This document shows positions 63,801-64,000 of a stretch of 64,000 nucleotides of DNA, piece by piece. Each line of letters opens with the position of its first letter. Within the stretch, counting starts at the first letter, position 1. The stretch comes from Calditrichia bacterium (lineage in GTDB: Bacteria; Calditrichota; Calditrichia; RBG-13-44-9; J075). The stretch spans positions 1 to 64,000 of the forward strand of contig JACKAP010000010.1 of the NCBI GenBank assembly GCA_020635015.1. The letters are read 5' to 3'. The notes under the pieces are model-generated. The model was not told the DNA's origin. It saw only the letters and a program-made list of their open reading frames with translations, and ran no database searches. A program made the position numbers and the translations under genes.

Positions 63801-64000
63801 TCCACAATCTGTTGTCCAACGCCTTCAAGTTTACCCCAGATGGCGGGACTATCTGTGTGGAATGCGGAATAGGAAATGCTTCGATTTCGGAATGCGGAAT
63901 GCGGAATGCGGAATTATTGCTAAAAGCATATTCTGAATTTGTTGAAATCCGTATATCAGACAGCGGTATCGGGATTCCTCCGGAGCGGGTCGGTCATATC
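60833..64000 (+). CDS. Hybrid two-component sensor (Reg_prop / Y_Y_Y / histidine kinase), cut by window end
   Basis: At least 1056 codons are open to the window edge. After a signal or anchor (FQTVVLLLHLMIPLPGQQ) come about fourteen Reg_prop repeats of the type G-x-L-W-I-G-T (for example GNLWIGTFDGGLNRME). A Y_Y_Y domain sits near residues 755-815, a membrane segment at about 821-843 and a HisKA domain with phospho-accepting His880 in NISHEFRTPLTL. An ATPase domain has the N box NLLSNAFKFTP and the G1 box DSGIGIP. The receiver and AraC parts common in this family would lie beyond 64000. It senses periplasmic sugars or oligosaccharides in relatives. A repeat insertion lies in the ATPase domain. 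Confidence 0.9.
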   Translation, partial: MHKQVPSAPEARKLVFQTVVLLLHLMIPLPGQQANLNFKHLTIENGLSQNAVYAILQDRRGFMWFGTKDGLNKYDGYTVTVYMSDPADSTSISNNSIKRLFEDSRGNLWIGTFDGGLNRMERDRETFHHFLFDPLNPHSLSGNHVTAIAEDSLGNLWVGTFNDGLNLLSREEMTTSAPSLKRFIHDPANPASLSRNNVHDLLIDRQGMLWIGTGAGLNQLVDANMGRFQQYPITVKAPNTPSRPGDAAVNSIYLDQNDSLWIGTTFGIAAFNRRSGEYLHYPNRQGIAGSSWGKVAGIADDPAGRLWLASPGGLMRFDPRDQRYTYFDPDPLNPQGISHSGITTLIRDQRGAIWIGTSGYGVDIYDPQANRFNIFRGNRSTSSRPGNFTIRSLFEDHEGNIWIGSDVLYRWNRRSGELRSFESKSGNLDELGSTATWSIIQDHRGDLWFGTYRGLYRYHPADGVQRHFQFVSGNSSGLQEECIYGVFEDREGTIWAVSERYLHRLDDPRRGIFRAYRFGENPPTNEPMSPSLYQDTDGDLWFATNQGLFRFQPTAEAFTSFHNDPGDASSLSHNMIRAITPDPQQPERYLWIGTAGGGLNRLDRETLTFEHFTTKDGLPNNVVYAVLPDAEGNLWMSTNRGLSRFDPHSRRFDNFDVNDGLQSNEFNTSAFYKSANGELFFGGINGFNYFYPQEIKIDSDAPEIVFTDLKLFNQTVSPHDSNSVLSKVISRTEAITIPQRDNVISFEFAALDFTAPAKNRYAYKLEGFNQDWIQLGTRRIVTFTNLDPGEYVLRVKGSNSSGVWNEQGAILKITITPPLWRTWWAYTLYFLAFLGIILAIRGYEVNRIQLKNRLELEQIESNSLRQLDQVKSRFFANISHEFRTPLTLILGPIEQLIPEQPSESAKHTLQTMQRNATQLLKLINQLLDLSKLDAGKMTLQALRTDLIPYLKGIIMSYESMAEIRHIQLSFNAPCDALEMSFDPDKIEKIFHNLLSNAFKFTPDGGTICVECGIGNASISECGMRNAELLLKAYSEFVEIRISDSGIGIPPERVGHI
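63859..63914. repeat. GGAATGC tandem repeat inserted in the kinase gene
   Basis: GGAATGC units occur at 63859-63870 and 63889-63914. They keep the frame and add about 20-25 residues between N box and G1 box. Elsewhere such words are intergenic, so this is likely repeat-derived. Confidence 0.55.

Overview
The window looks like a chromosome segment from a Gram-negative-type bacterium of the FCB group. My best guess is an uncultured Calditrichota/KSB1-like or Ignavibacteria-like lineage. The main evidence is two secreted delta-60 repeat proteins that end in a YPNPFNP-type type IX secretion (T9SS) sorting domain. Lipoprotein signals, a small outer-membrane beta-barrel protein and an ABC-type glycan exporter fit this. 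No rRNA or single-copy phylogenetic marker is present, so the placement is inference.

Layout. (1) 1-436: tRNA-Gly(GCC) with a clear sigma70 promoter and terminator, then tRNA-Leu(UAA). (2) 437-20094, all minus strand: a large surface-glycan locus. It holds an SGNH hydrolase, a GT2-GT4 fusion, a beta-helix protein, several other glycosyltransferases, an asparagine synthetase, an ABC-2 exporter pair, a NodU/CmcH-type carbamoyltransferase, a polysaccharide-deacetylase-like protein and a CDP-glycerol glycerophosphotransferase-like protein. Many genes overlap by 4-17 bp, so the locus is probably read as a few long operons. (3) 20393-26300: a GH114-like protein and two paralogous DUF4874/DUF4832 lipoproteins. 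Behind them lie a decayed DeoR-family regulator fragment and an AgaR-like operator tract. (4) 27300-29255: a T9SS-sorted delta-60 protein. (5) 29281-40812: a redox region. A fused NuoE-NuoF/HydB-like protein lies beside a GltD-like iron-sulfur flavoprotein that lacks the usual NAD(P)H domain. Next come a membrane polyferredoxin (NapH-like), a Tat-exported ferredoxin (NapG-like), a tiny Tat-type cysteine protein, two membrane-anchored PQQ-like beta-propellers and one NHL-like propeller. (6) 41165-45273: a VOC/PhnB protein, a second T9SS delta-60 protein and a DUF4143 ATPase. (7) 45503-51806: a plus-strand beta-glucan/glucose set of GH3, GH128-like, SMP-30 and GH5 proteins. (8) 52086-59428: an outer-membrane beta-barrel protein, a YehS/DUF1456 protein, glutamate dehydrogenase, a PEP-synthase-N-domain plus nucleotidyltransferase fusion, and a metallophosphoesterase. 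(9) 59640-60660: a Y1 (IS200/RAYT-type) transposase flanked by its repeats. (10) 60833-64000: a hybrid two-component sensor, cut by the window end.

Most gaps between genes are filled with palindromic, MITE-like or REP-like elements. I name recurrent families A (two copies), B (four) and C (two full, one partial), plus D, the CACAGAGACACAGAG type (about seven full or half copies). Single or double copies of others also occur. Some are nested (B inside A and inside D), and several supply the stop codon or the false upstream extension of a neighbouring ORF. Many starts given here are therefore moved inward from the longest possible ORF. I see no CRISPR array, prophage or rRNA gene. The gap 20095-20392 shows nothing I can interpret.
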